Below, piece after piece: positions 1 to 8,420 of a stretch of 64,000 nt of DNA. Each line of letters starts with the position of its first letter. Positions within the stretch are counted from its first letter, which is position 1. This DNA comes from an uncultured Desulfovibrionaceae bacterium (GTDB lineage: Bacteria > Desulfobacterota > Desulfovibrionia > Desulfovibrionales > Desulfovibrionaceae), in the NCBI GenBank assembly GCA_949741925.1, contig CATJOY010000047.1, forward strand, positions 1-64,000. Direction: 5' to 3'. Made by a program: the position numbers and the translations under genes. A model generated the notes under the pieces. It made no database searches. It had not been told where the DNA came from and saw nothing but the letters and a program-made list of their open reading frames with translations.

Positions 1-210
1 ATTTGTATACCAGTTGTGGTATTCCCTGTCAATGCGTGCCGCCGCGGGCGTCTCGGGAGTGCAGGGGGAGCCATTTCCCTGCCGGATGCTTGGTCAGCAG
101 CCCCGAATGGTGCCCTACCCCGTTCCCTTTTCCTCCCGGCGCTTTTCTTTTTTCGCAGGCCGGTGTATAGAGCCGATTCCCTCGAGTACCTGCAACATGC
201 GATAGAAATC

Positions 211-2208
211 ATGCGTCTTTCTATTCAGAACCTCAGCAAGTCTTTTGGCGGCCGGGATATTCTCAACGATTTTTCTTTGGAGATTCAGTCCGGAGTACGT
301 CTGTGCGTGGCTGGACCTAATGGTTCCGGCAAATCCACGCTTTTGCGTATTTTAGCCGGGGTGGAACCCGCTGATGCGGGCAGGGTGGTCATGCCCCGCA
401 CTGCCCGGTTGGGGTTTGTGGAGCAGGAATTGAGCGAGGCCGCCCTGGAGAGGAACCTGCTGGATTTTGTGCTGGATGTGCTGCCGGATTGGAATAGCTT
501 CTGGCAAGATTGGGAGGAAGCGGCAGCGTCCCGGGATGAAACTGCCTTGGTTGGTCTTGCGCACCGTCAGGCCGAACTGGAGCAGCTTTATGGATACAAC
601 CCGGAGCACCGGGCCAAGGCGGTGCTTTCGGGCCTGGGGTTTGCTGAAGGGAACTGGATGCGTCCCTTGCGGGAGCTTTCCGGAGGCTGGCGGGAACGGG
701 CCAAACTGGCCAGGGTGCTGACGGCCGGAGCCGATGTGCTGTTGCTGGATGAGCCGACTAACCACCTTGATTTGGAAGCCGTGGAGTGGCTGGAATCGTT
801 TCTGATGGAGTACCAGGGGGTTCTGGTGTTTGTGGCCCACGATCGGGTGTTCATGGATTCTGTCAGTACGCATATTTTGTATCTGGGCCTGGGTAAGCCC
901 TTGTTTCGCAAGGGGAACTTTAGCCAGTTTATCAGCCTGCAAGAAGAAATGGAAAGCCAGCAGGAACGGCTAGCCGCCCGGCTTCAGGATGAAATTGAAC
1001 GGAAGATGGCCTTTGTGCGCCGGTTTAAGGCCAAAGCCACCAAGGCCCGGCAGGCCGGTTCCCGGCAGAAAATGGCCAGAAAGCTGGAAAAAGAGCTGGA
1101 AGGCATTGAAAAGACGGTCCGGCCTAAGGAGCTGGAATTCAAATGGCCCGAGCCGCCGCAGTCCGATAGAACCGTGCTCTCGGTGGCGGATCTGGCTTTT
1201 CATTTCCCCGATGGGAAGCGTATGTGGGAAAAGCTTTCCTTTACGCTCTATAGGGGCCAAAAGATCGCCTTGGTGGGCCATAACGGCTGCGGCAAATCCA
1301 CGCTGCTTCGGCTGCTGGTGGGCCGGCTGGAAAAGGCCGGAGGCAGTGTCCAGGTAGGGCAGTTGGTCAAGCTTGGGTATTTCAGCCAGCACCAGTTGGA
1401 AACCCTCAACCCGGCCAACACGGTGCTCGGCGAGATACGCCGCCTGGCTGATCCCAGAACGACCGAGGAGGAGCTGATGAGCGTGCTCGGGCTTTTCCTG
1501 CTGGGGCAGAAGTTTTTTGACCGGACTGTTGAAACTCTTTCCGGCGGGGAAAAAAGTCGCCTTATCCTGGCTTCCCTGTTTTTGGCCCGGTGCAACTTTC
1601 TGGTGCTGGACGAACCGACCAACCATCTGGATTTAGAAAGCCGTGAAGCCCTGGTAGATGCACTTGCCGATTTTCCCGGGACCATCTTGCTGGTGGCGCA
1701 TGATCGCTTTTTGCTCGCGAATGCGGTAGAGGAGATCTGGCGGCTGGATGATGGAAAATTTACTGTTTTCAGTGGCGGTTATGATGAATATGCTGCCGCC
1801 CGTAAGGAAGTTCTGGAAAACGCCTCTTCAAGCCCTTTGCGGGGCGGAGCCGGGCAGCGGGCAGGGGGAGAGAGCGGACAGCGCAGCGCGCTTTCCCGTG
1901 AGGAGCAGAAGAAACTCAAGCGAGAGCAAGCGGAACTGCGCAACGCCCTTTACAAAGAAATGAAGCCGCTTCAGGAACGCTATGCTGCCCTTGAAAAAGA
2001 GCTGGAAGCGACACTGGAAACCCAGGCGGAAACCGAGAAAAGCCTGGCTGATCCTGAGGTTTACGCGGACGGGGCTAGGACAACGGAATTGTTGAAGCAG
2101 TTCCATGCCTTGCAGGCCAAGGGTGAGCGTCTTATGGAGGAGCTGGCCGGCCTGGAGGAACAGTTGGCGGTATTTGAACGCCGTAGGGCTGCTTTGTCCG
2201 AAGACTGA
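211..2208 (+). CDS. ABC-F family ATPase (Uup/YheS-like ribosome-associated)
   Basis: Soluble protein of 665 residues with two ABC ATPase domains and no membrane segment, the hallmark of ABC-F proteins that act on the ribosome. The first domain has Walker A GPNGSGKST (residues 35-43), signature LSGGW and Walker B LLLDEPTNHLD. The second has GHNGCGKST, LSGGEKS and LVLDEPTNHLD. A charged linker between them fits the P-site tRNA interaction motif, and the last ~90 residues are Lys/Glu-rich and probably a coiled coil, as in Uup. The open frame extends upstream to base 16, but the ATG at 211 begins directly with the conserved first strand and was chosen for that reason; its ribosome-binding site is poor. 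The exact subfamily (Uup, YheS or another) is not certain. Confidence 0.9.
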   Translation: MRLSIQNLSKSFGGRDILNDFSLEIQSGVRLCVAGPNGSGKSTLLRILAGVEPADAGRVVMPRTARLGFVEQELSEAALERNLLDFVLDVLPDWNSFWQDWEEAAASRDETALVGLAHRQAELEQLYGYNPEHRAKAVLSGLGFAEGNWMRPLRELSGGWRERAKLARVLTAGADVLLLDEPTNHLDLEAVEWLESFLMEYQGVLVFVAHDRVFMDSVSTHILYLGLGKPLFRKGNFSQFISLQEEMESQQERLAARLQDEIERKMAFVRRFKAKATKARQAGSRQKMARKLEKELEGIEKTVRPKELEFKWPEPPQSDRTVLSVADLAFHFPDGKRMWEKLSFTLYRGQKIALVGHNGCGKSTLLRLLVGRLEKAGGSVQVGQLVKLGYFSQHQLETLNPANTVLGEIRRLADPRTTEEELMSVLGLFLLGQKFFDRTVETLSGGEKSRLILASLFLARCNFLVLDEPTNHLDLESREALVDALADFPGTILLVAHDRFLLANAVEEIWRLDDGKFTVFSGGYDEYAAARKEVLENASSSPLRGGAGQRAGGESGQRSALSREEQKKLKREQAELRNALYKEMKPLQERYAALEKELEATLETQAETEKSLADPEVYADGARTTELLKQFHALQAKGERLMEELAGLEEQLAVFERRRAALSED

Positions 2209-2243
2209 GGGCCGCGTACTCTTCGGCCCGAACGGGATATGGA

Positions 2244-2681
2244 ATGAGCACCTATTTTGAGCAATTGAAGCGAGAGGGGCAGAAGGTTAATCCTCTTTTT
2301 GCCTTTCTCGGTATGCGTCTGATTAGCGCCGGCAATGGCGAGGCGGAGATCCGCCTGCCTGTCAGAAAAGAGCTGACCCAAGGCGTCGGCCTGGTGGCCG
2401 GAGGTATCCTGGCTACGCTGGCTGACGAAACCATGGCCCATGCGGCACTGGCGGATTTGCCGGAAGGTCTGGCCCTGGTCACCTCCGAGATGAATATTCG
2501 CTACCTTCGGTCCGCTGACCCGTCCAAGGGGGGCGAATTGGCGGCCAAAGCCAGGATCGTCAAACAGGGCAGGCAGGTGATAACCGTGGAAAGCTCGGTT
2601 TTTGATCTGGAGGGACGCTTACTGGCGACGGCCGGCGGCAGTTTTTGGCTTCAACAGCGCAAACTGGGCCGGCAGGAATAG
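2244..2681 (+). CDS. PaaI-type hotdog-fold acyl-CoA thioesterase
   Basis: Protein of 145 residues with the sequence plan of PaaI/YbdB-like thioesterases: NPLFAFLGM near residue 18, then the central helix region VAGGILATLADETMAHAA, which carries the acidic residue expected to act in catalysis, and the strand pattern VTSEMNIRYLR. These enzymes hydrolyse acyl- or aryl-CoA esters in the cytoplasm; the substrate cannot be read from the sequence. It starts 35 bases after the ABC-F gene on the same strand, so the two may be co-transcribed. Confidence 0.8.
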   Translation: MSTYFEQLKREGQKVNPLFAFLGMRLISAGNGEAEIRLPVRKELTQGVGLVAGGILATLADETMAHAALADLPEGLALVTSEMNIRYLRSADPSKGGELAAKARIVKQGRQVITVESSVFDLEGRLLATAGGSFWLQQRKLGRQE

Positions 2682-2748
2682 CCTGCCGGCCCGCTGCGGC
2701 TGGTGGGTTCCGAGGCGAAAACGATGTTTTGCTTTTTCCGGCAGAGCG

Positions 2749-3117
2749 CTACGCTTCTTGCTCGGTCAGGATCGTGCCCTCGTGGGTATAGCCCGGGCAA
2801 CAGATGCAGAGCAGGCGCAGACGCGTTGCGGCGTTGAGCCGATGCCTGCTGCCCGCTGGCAGCAAGTAGCAACTGTGCGGGATAAAGGACTGTTCCTTGC
2901 CGTTAATGAAGAGGGAGCCGGCGCCTTCCAGGCAATAGTAAACTTCATCAAAATTTGAATGGTAGTGTTCCTCGGTGCTTTCCCCTGGGTTTACGATGGC
3001 TTCGGCCAGACTCAGGCCGAGCCCCGAGATGCGGGAGGGGTGAAGCAGTTCGCGGATAAAGCTTTTATCCTTGGTGATGTAGGCTGGAATTGGGGGCGTG
3101 TCTGTGACGTTATCCAT
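2749..3117 (-). CDS. Small cupin-domain protein
   Basis: Single-domain cupin of 122 residues. It shows both cupin motifs: PGESTEEHYHSNFDEVYYCLEG (two His and one Glu as metal ligands) and, about 20 residues on, PHSCYLLPAGSRHRL with the last His ligand. The start at 3117 is chosen because an AAGGAG site lies just upstream; the frame stays open further up with a proline-rich stretch that does not look coding. Small cupins of this type can be isomerases, dioxygenases or sugar binders, and nothing here decides which. It converges on the thioesterase gene. Confidence 0.75.
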   Translation of the reverse strand: MDNVTDTPPIPAYITKDKSFIRELLHPSRISGLGLSLAEAIVNPGESTEEHYHSNFDEVYYCLEGAGSLFINGKEQSFIPHSCYLLPAGSRHRLNAATRLRLLCICCPGYTHEGTILTEQEA

Positions 3118-3454
3118 GGCTTCTCCTTTGCGGGCACGGCATAGCATGGTCTTTCCGGAAACGCCAGGAAGAGGGGGCGGTATCCTTAGAGGATGTGGGG
3201 TGCTGCCCGTGCTTTGCTGAGGGGATGCTCCCCCGGGTTCCTGTTTAAGGGGGCGGCGCACAGTCCCGCGTTTCGGATGGCAAGGAAATGTTCCGCGTTG
3301 GCGGCCCGGGGCGGGTCGCCTTCAACATGTTCCCTTGGTTGCCGCCTGTTCGGAAGATCTGAGATAAAGGCTTGACAGCAGACGGATGAAAGTGCATAGT
3401 ACCGCTCTATCGCGTGCTTTTCTTGTAAAAAAATGAAGAAAAGCCGTTATATGC
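3118..3454. other. Gene-free region upstream of the tRNA-Asp pair
   Basis: No convincing protein gene. It holds the leader of the cupin gene on the minus strand and the tRNA promoter on the plus strand; the rest is GC-rich DNA without a recognisable feature. Confidence 0.6.
3372..3400 (+). promoter_or_regulatory. Sigma-70 promoter of the tRNA-Asp genes
   Basis: A perfect -35 box TTGACA (3372-3377), a 17-base spacer and a -10 box CATAGT (3395-3400). Transcription would begin near 3407, about 48 bases before the first tRNA. Confidence 0.7.
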
Positions 3455-3531
<77 letters not shown>

Positions 3532-3608
3532 AAGAATTCCGGGTACTGCCCGTCAGCATATTTCCGACCTTGTAGTGTCGGAAGAAACAGGCCGTAAGGC
3601 CAGGTTAC

Positions 3609-3685
<77 letters not shown>

Positions 3686-3701
3686 TTTGCCCCCAAGGGC
3701 C

Positions 3702-3743
3702 AAAAGGCTGAAAACTCGTGAAAATCGAGATTTCAGCCTTTTT
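3702..3743 (+). terminator. Terminator of the tRNA-Asp transcript
   Basis: A 12-base stem AAAAGGCTGAAA (3702-3713) pairs with TTTCAGCCTTTT (3731-3742); an inner CTCG/CGAG pairing extends it. The stem ends in a T run. Confidence 0.8.
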
Positions 3744-3973
3744 GTTTTAGCAGGTTGCGGCTGTTATTCCTCCGGGGCGTCCGTCGGTGTTGTCTGAACA
3801 ATGGCCTGGCGCGTTGCGTTTGCTTTTATTTTTACACCTTATATCTTGCATTCGCTTCTTTTTTCAGTAAGAACGGTATGGAGGTTCTGCCCATGCGGGT
3901 GGGGCTATGTTCAGGCTTGCCGCCCCGGCTGAGAGGGCGGGCTTTACGGTGTTTAACGCCAGAGAGTAGAATG

Positions 3974-4246
3974 ATGAGCGCGCAGGATAACATGCTGCAA
4001 GAGCTGCAAGGTGATGTGGTTCTGGTTCCCGGAGAGACCGGAAAGCGCTGTGGAGGAGCCAAGGTGGCTCTGGTCACTGACAGCGGAGATGAGTATGTCA
4101 TTATCCCCAAAGGAGCGGGGGCGGATCTGGCCGGATACCTCAGTGCAAGGATATCGGCCCTGGCCGTGATCGAAGAACGGGATGAAGAACTCTACTGCAT
4201 TCAGGTGCGAAGCTATCGGCTGGCCGATGATTTCGTTGATGCCTGA
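3974..4246 (+). CDS. Small protein of unknown function
   Basis: About 90 residues, starting at one of two adjacent ATGs (3971 or 3974) after a purine-rich AGAGAG. It contains a compact beta-rich section (QGDVVLVPGETGKRCGGAKV, then EYVIIPKGAGADL) and an acidic end with an isolated Cys. No signal peptide or membrane segment. I do not recognise the family. The frame is open much further upstream (to 3755), but that part is Cys/Arg-rich and unlike protein. The gene stands alone between the tRNA terminator and the phospholipid-transport operon. Confidence 0.5.
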   Translation: MSAQDNMLQELQGDVVLVPGETGKRCGGAKVALVTDSGDEYVIIPKGAGADLAGYLSARISALAVIEERDEELYCIQVRSYRLADDFVDA

Positions 4247-4705
4247 GGTCGGTTTTCGATGGGTCTGCTTGAGGCAGTGTTTCTGAATATATTTTGTCCG
4301 CGAAGCGTCGTTTTTCCCTGTACGAACAAGGAACAAAAACGGGTAAAGGCCTGGGGGCCTATGTCGAGAGCGTTTTTTTCCTGTTGATGGCGCCAAGGGA
4401 ACAAGGTCGACTTTGCAGCAACTCGGTATGAGGGAACAACTGCGAGTATACCGGCGCTCTTTTGGCTGGCTTGCAGGGGCGTTTGGGAATGTTAAGGCTT
4501 TACGCCGTTTCGTTCGCACGCCTGCAAGTACGCGGCAGAGGGCCGTTTTATCATGAGAACGTTTTGAGTTCCTTCCGCATGGGCATGGGAAGATGAGTCC
4601 CTTTTCCGGGATGCGCCGATGCCTTCGTTTCGGGCCTTGTCAGGCCCAAGGCGCTTTTTTACTCCTGGCGGCCAAAGGATCTCGTGACTATACCGGAAGG
4701 AGACC
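4247..4705. other. Gene-free region before the mla operon
   Basis: No convincing gene on either strand. It includes the GGGCCT-TGTC-AGGCCC hairpin near 4632-4647 and, at its end, the GGAAGGAGA ribosome-binding site of mlaE (4694-4703). A promoter for the operon should lie here but no clear pair of boxes was seen. Confidence 0.5.
4632..4660 (+). terminator. Possible terminator hairpin
   Basis: Stem GGGCCT (4632-4637), loop TGTC, stem AGGCCC (4642-4647), then seven bases and a run of six T. The gap between stem and T run weakens the call. Confidence 0.4.
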
Positions 4706-5875
4706 GTGGCGGAACAAACAATTGATATGCAACAGCATTTTGCTGGAGACGGCGAACGAGACCCGGATATAACCACGGTTTCAGGGCCCGATGGTGTATT
4801 TATTTCCTGTACGGGAGCCTGGGTTGTTCTGCGGCTGCACAAGGTTGTGGCCAAACTGCGGGAGCCTTCGCTTCTCGCCGCGCGGCCTGTCGCCATTGAT
4901 TGTACCGCGATAAGCAGCCTGGATACGGCCGGAGCCTTGCTTTTGGAACGCCTGCGCTGTGGCTATAGCGGTAATCCGGCCATGCGCTTGAAAGATCGGC
5001 GGCAGCAGGATCTCTTTGCCACGGTAGCTCCTGGGGCCTGCCTTCCGGAGCCTTTGGAACCTGATTCGCCGCCGCCGTTTGTGCAGTTCCTCAATACACT
5101 CGGCGGCACCATTATTACTCAGTTTCATCAGACAAAATCGTTGATCAATTTTCTCGGCGCTTTTCTGCTCAGTTTGGTTGGTCTGTTGCGCCACCCTGGC
5201 AGGTTGCGCCTCACATCCCTGGCCTACCACATGGAGCTGGTAGGGCTTGCAGCCGTGCCCATCGTGGCCTTGCTTTCCTTTCTCATCGGCGTGGTTGTGG
5301 CCTACATGGGAGCGCAGCAACTGCGGCTCTTCGGCGCGGAAATCTATGTCATTAACTTGGTAGAGATCACTACGCTTCGTGAGCTGGGCGTGCTGATGAC
5401 CTCCATCGTCGTGGCCGGGCGCTCCGGTTCGGCCTTTACCGCGCAGATCGGGGCTATGCAGGCCAATGAAGAAGTGGACGCCATGCGCACTATGGGGCTT
5501 GATCCGATGCGTCTCCTGGTGCAACCGCGGGTGGTGGCTTTGATCCTGATGCTGCCGGCCTTGGTCTTTCTTTCGGATATCATGGGGCTTTTAGGCGGCG
5601 CTGTGGCTGTAAAGGCCTCTATCGGTCTGGGTATAGACGCTTTTGCCGAGCGACTGCAAGCAAGTATGAACCTTAACCATTTTTACATCGGTTTGGGCAA
5701 GGCTCCGGTATTCGCCCTGATTATCGGTGTTGTTGGGTGTTTTCAAGGCTTCCGGGTGACCGGCAGCTCGGATTCCGTGGGCAGGTTGACCACACAAGCT
5801 GTGGTGCAGGCCATTTTTTTGGTCATTGTTTTTGACGCGGCGTTTGCCGTCTTTTTTGCGGCTCTGGGGGTGTAG
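4706..5875 (+). CDS. mlaE: STAS-MlaE fusion: phospholipid-transport ABC permease
   Basis: Inner-membrane permease of the Mla pathway, which moves phospholipids between inner and outer membranes. It has 389 residues, well over the ~260 of a plain MlaE. Residues ~30-108 form a STAS-like domain (IDCTAISSLDTAGALLLERL), the role played by separate MlaB in E. coli. Residues ~130-389 form the MlaE permease, with FLIGVVVAYMGAQQLRLFGAE and the EITTLRELGVLMTSIVVAGRSG region that contacts the ATPase. GTG start after GGAAGGAGA. The stop is immediately followed by the mlaF start, so translation is probably coupled. Confidence 0.9.
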   Translation: MAEQTIDMQQHFAGDGERDPDITTVSGPDGVFISCTGAWVVLRLHKVVAKLREPSLLAARPVAIDCTAISSLDTAGALLLERLRCGYSGNPAMRLKDRRQQDLFATVAPGACLPEPLEPDSPPPFVQFLNTLGGTIITQFHQTKSLINFLGAFLLSLVGLLRHPGRLRLTSLAYHMELVGLAAVPIVALLSFLIGVVVAYMGAQQLRLFGAEIYVINLVEITTLRELGVLMTSIVVAGRSGSAFTAQIGAMQANEEVDAMRTMGLDPMRLLVQPRVVALILMLPALVFLSDIMGLLGGAVAVKASIGLGIDAFAERLQASMNLNHFYIGLGKAPVFALIIGVVGCFQGFRVTGSSDSVGRLTTQAVVQAIFLVIVFDAAFAVFFAALGV

Positions 5876-6700
5876 GTGGACGAGAGCGAGATCATCGTTT
5901 CCTTACGCGGCGTGTCCAACCGTTTCGGGAGCCACGTGGTTCACGAAAACCTTGATCTGGATATCCGCCGGGGGGAAATCCTCGGCCTTATCGGGGGCTC
6001 GGGGTCAGGAAAATCCGTGCTGCTTCGTTCGATCCTCTGGTTGCGTCCTCCGGATGCCGGCGAGGTAACGGTTTTGGGTACCCCTTTGCGTCAGGCCGAT
6101 GAAAGGGCTTGGCGAGAGATCCGCCGCCGCTGGGGCGTGCTTTTTCAGGATGGGGCGCTCTTTTCTTCGTTGACGGTGACGGAGAACATCCAGGTGCCGC
6201 TCAGGGAGTTCGCCGCCCTGGATAAGCGGACCATGAACGACATCGCGGCCCTGAAGATCGTTCTTTCCGGCCTGCCCCGCGAAGCCGGGGCGTTGCACCC
6301 GGAGGAACTTTCGGGCGGCATGCGTAAGCGGGCGGGCCTGGCCAGGGCCCTGGCTCTGGACCCGGCTATTTTGTTTCTGGATGAGCCGACAGCCGGGCTC
6401 GACCCCATCGGCGCCGGCAGTTTTGATGAACTGCTGCTCTCCCTTAAAGAAGCCATGGGATTGACCGTTTGTATGGTCACCCATGATGTTGATTCCCTCC
6501 ATACCGTATGTGATCGAGTGGCCGTTCTGGCGGATAAGCATATTGCCGCCATCGGCACCATTGAGGAGCTGCTGCAGGTGGATCACCCCTGGATCAAAGA
6601 ATATTTTTCAGGCCCGCGCGGCAGGATCGCCGCGGCCTGTCATGAACGCTCGACGGCGTCTTCCGCCCCTTACAGGAAGCCCGGAGAGCAAGGAGAATAG
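5876..6700 (+). CDS. mlaF: Phospholipid-transport ABC ATPase MlaF
   Basis: ATPase of 274 residues that drives the MlaE permease on the cytoplasmic face of the inner membrane. Walker A GGSGSGKS (residues 40-47), signature LSGGMRKRAGLARAL and Walker B ILFLDEPTAGLDP are all intact, followed by the His switch in VTHDVDS. GTG start with no gap after the mlaE stop. The tail beyond residue ~245 is Arg/Ser-rich and variable. Confidence 0.92.
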   Translation: MDESEIIVSLRGVSNRFGSHVVHENLDLDIRRGEILGLIGGSGSGKSVLLRSILWLRPPDAGEVTVLGTPLRQADERAWREIRRRWGVLFQDGALFSSLTVTENIQVPLREFAALDKRTMNDIAALKIVLSGLPREAGALHPEELSGGMRKRAGLARALALDPAILFLDEPTAGLDPIGAGSFDELLLSLKEAMGLTVCMVTHDVDSLHTVCDRVAVLADKHIAAIGTIEELLQVDHPWIKEYFSGPRGRIAAACHERSTASSAPYRKPGEQGE

Positions 6701-6701
6701 C

Positions 6702-7619
6702 ATGGAAACTCGGGCAAGCTACCTGCTGGTAGGAGCATTTTCCTTGATTGTCGTCGTGGGAGCGCTGTTGTTTGTGCTCTGGTCGGCCAACCACCAGGGA
6801 GAAATAACCGAATACGAGATCAACTTCACCAGAGGGGTTTCCGGTCTTTCCGTGGGCAACGACGTTGTTTTTAACGGGGTGCGGGTTGGTCAGGTTTCGG
6901 ATATTCTCATCAGCCCTAAAGACCCCTCTTCGGTTATGGTGCGTATCAAAGTGGCCTCGGATACCCCGGTTCGCAGAAATTCCGAGGCCAGTCTGGAGGT
7001 GCGGGGTATCACCGGGCTTTCGGTGGTTAACATCAGCGGCGGCACAGTGGATAGCCCCCTGGTGCCCAAGCTTCCGGATGACCAGGTGTATATGATCCCC
7101 TCCAAACTCTCGGGCATTCAGACCATCATTGCCTCGGCCCCTGATGTGCTGACTGCCCTTAATACTCTGGTAGAGCGGGCAAACAGCGCGTTAAGCCAGG
7201 AAAATATTCAATCGCTGACGACCATCCTTGATTCCGCTGCCAAAATTGCGGAAACTATGGCAGATAACCGCAAAACCATCACTGATGCGGCGAAAGCCAT
7301 TGAGCAGGCCGGAGAGATCTTTGCAGAAGTGGGAAATTCCGTGGATTCCCTGGCGAAAACCACCAGAAAGGTCATCTCCGAGGATTTCCGCCAGGCCGCG
7401 GCCGGGGTTAACCAGATGGCCTCCATGGTCAACCGGGTTGTGAGTGAAGCGGAGCCGGGCCTCAAACGGTTGAGCCGCGAGGGGACGGATGAGTTGCAGC
7501 GGCTGTTGACGGAAGCCGGGAACCTGATGCGTCAGATACGTCATCTGGTATTACAGATAGAAAGAGATCCCCGGCGTTTTCTGCTTGGGGATCCCGTACC
7601 GGAGTATACATTGCCATGA
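6702..7619 (+). CDS. mlaD: MlaD/MCE-domain phospholipid carrier
   Basis: Membrane-anchored periplasmic protein of 305 residues: one N-terminal membrane helix (residues ~7-28), then a single MCE domain (FTRGVSGLSVGNDVVFNGVRVG ... VRGITGLSVVNISGG), then a long helical part to the C-terminus rich in Ala/Ser and likely coiled. MCE proteins form hexameric rings with a lipid tunnel. The start at 6702 follows an AAGGAG site; the upstream open frame is inside mlaF. Its stop overlaps the next gene by four bases (ATGA). Confidence 0.92.
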   Translation: METRASYLLVGAFSLIVVVGALLFVLWSANHQGEITEYEINFTRGVSGLSVGNDVVFNGVRVGQVSDILISPKDPSSVMVRIKVASDTPVRRNSEASLEVRGITGLSVVNISGGTVDSPLVPKLPDDQVYMIPSKLSGIQTIIASAPDVLTALNTLVERANSALSQENIQSLTTILDSAAKIAETMADNRKTITDAAKAIEQAGEIFAEVGNSVDSLAKTTRKVISEDFRQAAAGVNQMASMVNRVVSEAEPGLKRLSREGTDELQRLLTEAGNLMRQIRHLVLQIERDPRRFLLGDPVPEYTLP

Positions 7620-8281
7620 AGCGGATATATGTTAGTTTTTTTCTTGCCCTCCTGGTGTTAGGCCTTTCCGGCTGTTCTGTGCTCAACCCGGGACCGGCCC
7701 CGGCCCAATTGGTGCTCTCGCCGGAAATGCCGGTCGCCTCAGGCGGAAAGATGGTGCCTCGGCAGCTTGTTGTTGCGGAAGCCACCGTCGAATCATCATT
7801 GGATTCGGATCGTATTGCCGCCGTGTTTAACGGCTTTGAACTACGCTTTGTCCATGATTTGCGTTGGTCGTCGCCGGTACCCTGGATGATGAAGCGATTT
7901 TTGCTCAACGCCCTCCAGGCCACGGGCCGTTTTGAAGGCGTAGCGGAGGAAGATAGCGGCATCCGGGCCGGCATCGGATTGCTCACAGATGTGAAATGCT
8001 TCAATCTGCGCTATCCCCCCGACGGGGGGCCGCTGGCCGAGGTGGAATTCCGCCTCGCTCTACTGGATAAGCGGACAGGTTCTGTCGTGGGCTCGTTGGT
8101 TATCCGTGAAGAAGAGGCCCTCCAAGGTCAGGATCCCGGGTATATTGCTTTAGCCTTCAACAGCCTGTTGACAAGGGCTATGGATAAGGCCGCGGTTTGG
8201 ACTGTTGCAACGGCGTTCCAATCCCTGGAAGCCGGGAAGGATGCCCCACAGCCGGGGCAGCAGGCTGCTCTGGCTCGGTAG
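7616..8281 (+). CDS. ABC-type transport auxiliary lipoprotein (PqiC-like)
   Basis: Lipoprotein of 221 residues: signal peptide with lipobox LSGC (Cys near residue 20), then a PqiC/ABC-transport-auxiliary-like domain with the usual opening about LVLSPEMPVASGGKMVPRQLVV and the FNGFELRFVHDLRWSSP strand. Members of this family are outer-membrane partners of MCE systems. No mlaC or mlaA lies next to the operon, so this lipoprotein is the likely outer-membrane end of the pathway. Last gene of the operon, with ATGA overlap to mlaD. Confidence 0.8.
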   Translation: MKRIYVSFFLALLVLGLSGCSVLNPGPAPAQLVLSPEMPVASGGKMVPRQLVVAEATVESSLDSDRIAAVFNGFELRFVHDLRWSSPVPWMMKRFLLNALQATGRFEGVAEEDSGIRAGIGLLTDVKCFNLRYPPDGGPLAEVEFRLALLDKRTGSVVGSLVIREEEALQGQDPGYIALAFNSLLTRAMDKAAVWTVATAFQSLEAGKDAPQPGQQAALAR

Positions 8282-8420
8282 CCGAGCGGCTGGCTTGTTC
8301 CCGGCGGCTTCAGATAGAAAAAACGATCTTGGCGTATGTCAAATACGCCTTCGTTTTCTCTCGTCTTTCCATCAGGGGAAAATACGGCTTTTTACGGGCG
8401 AAATGTCTACGGAAAATCCC

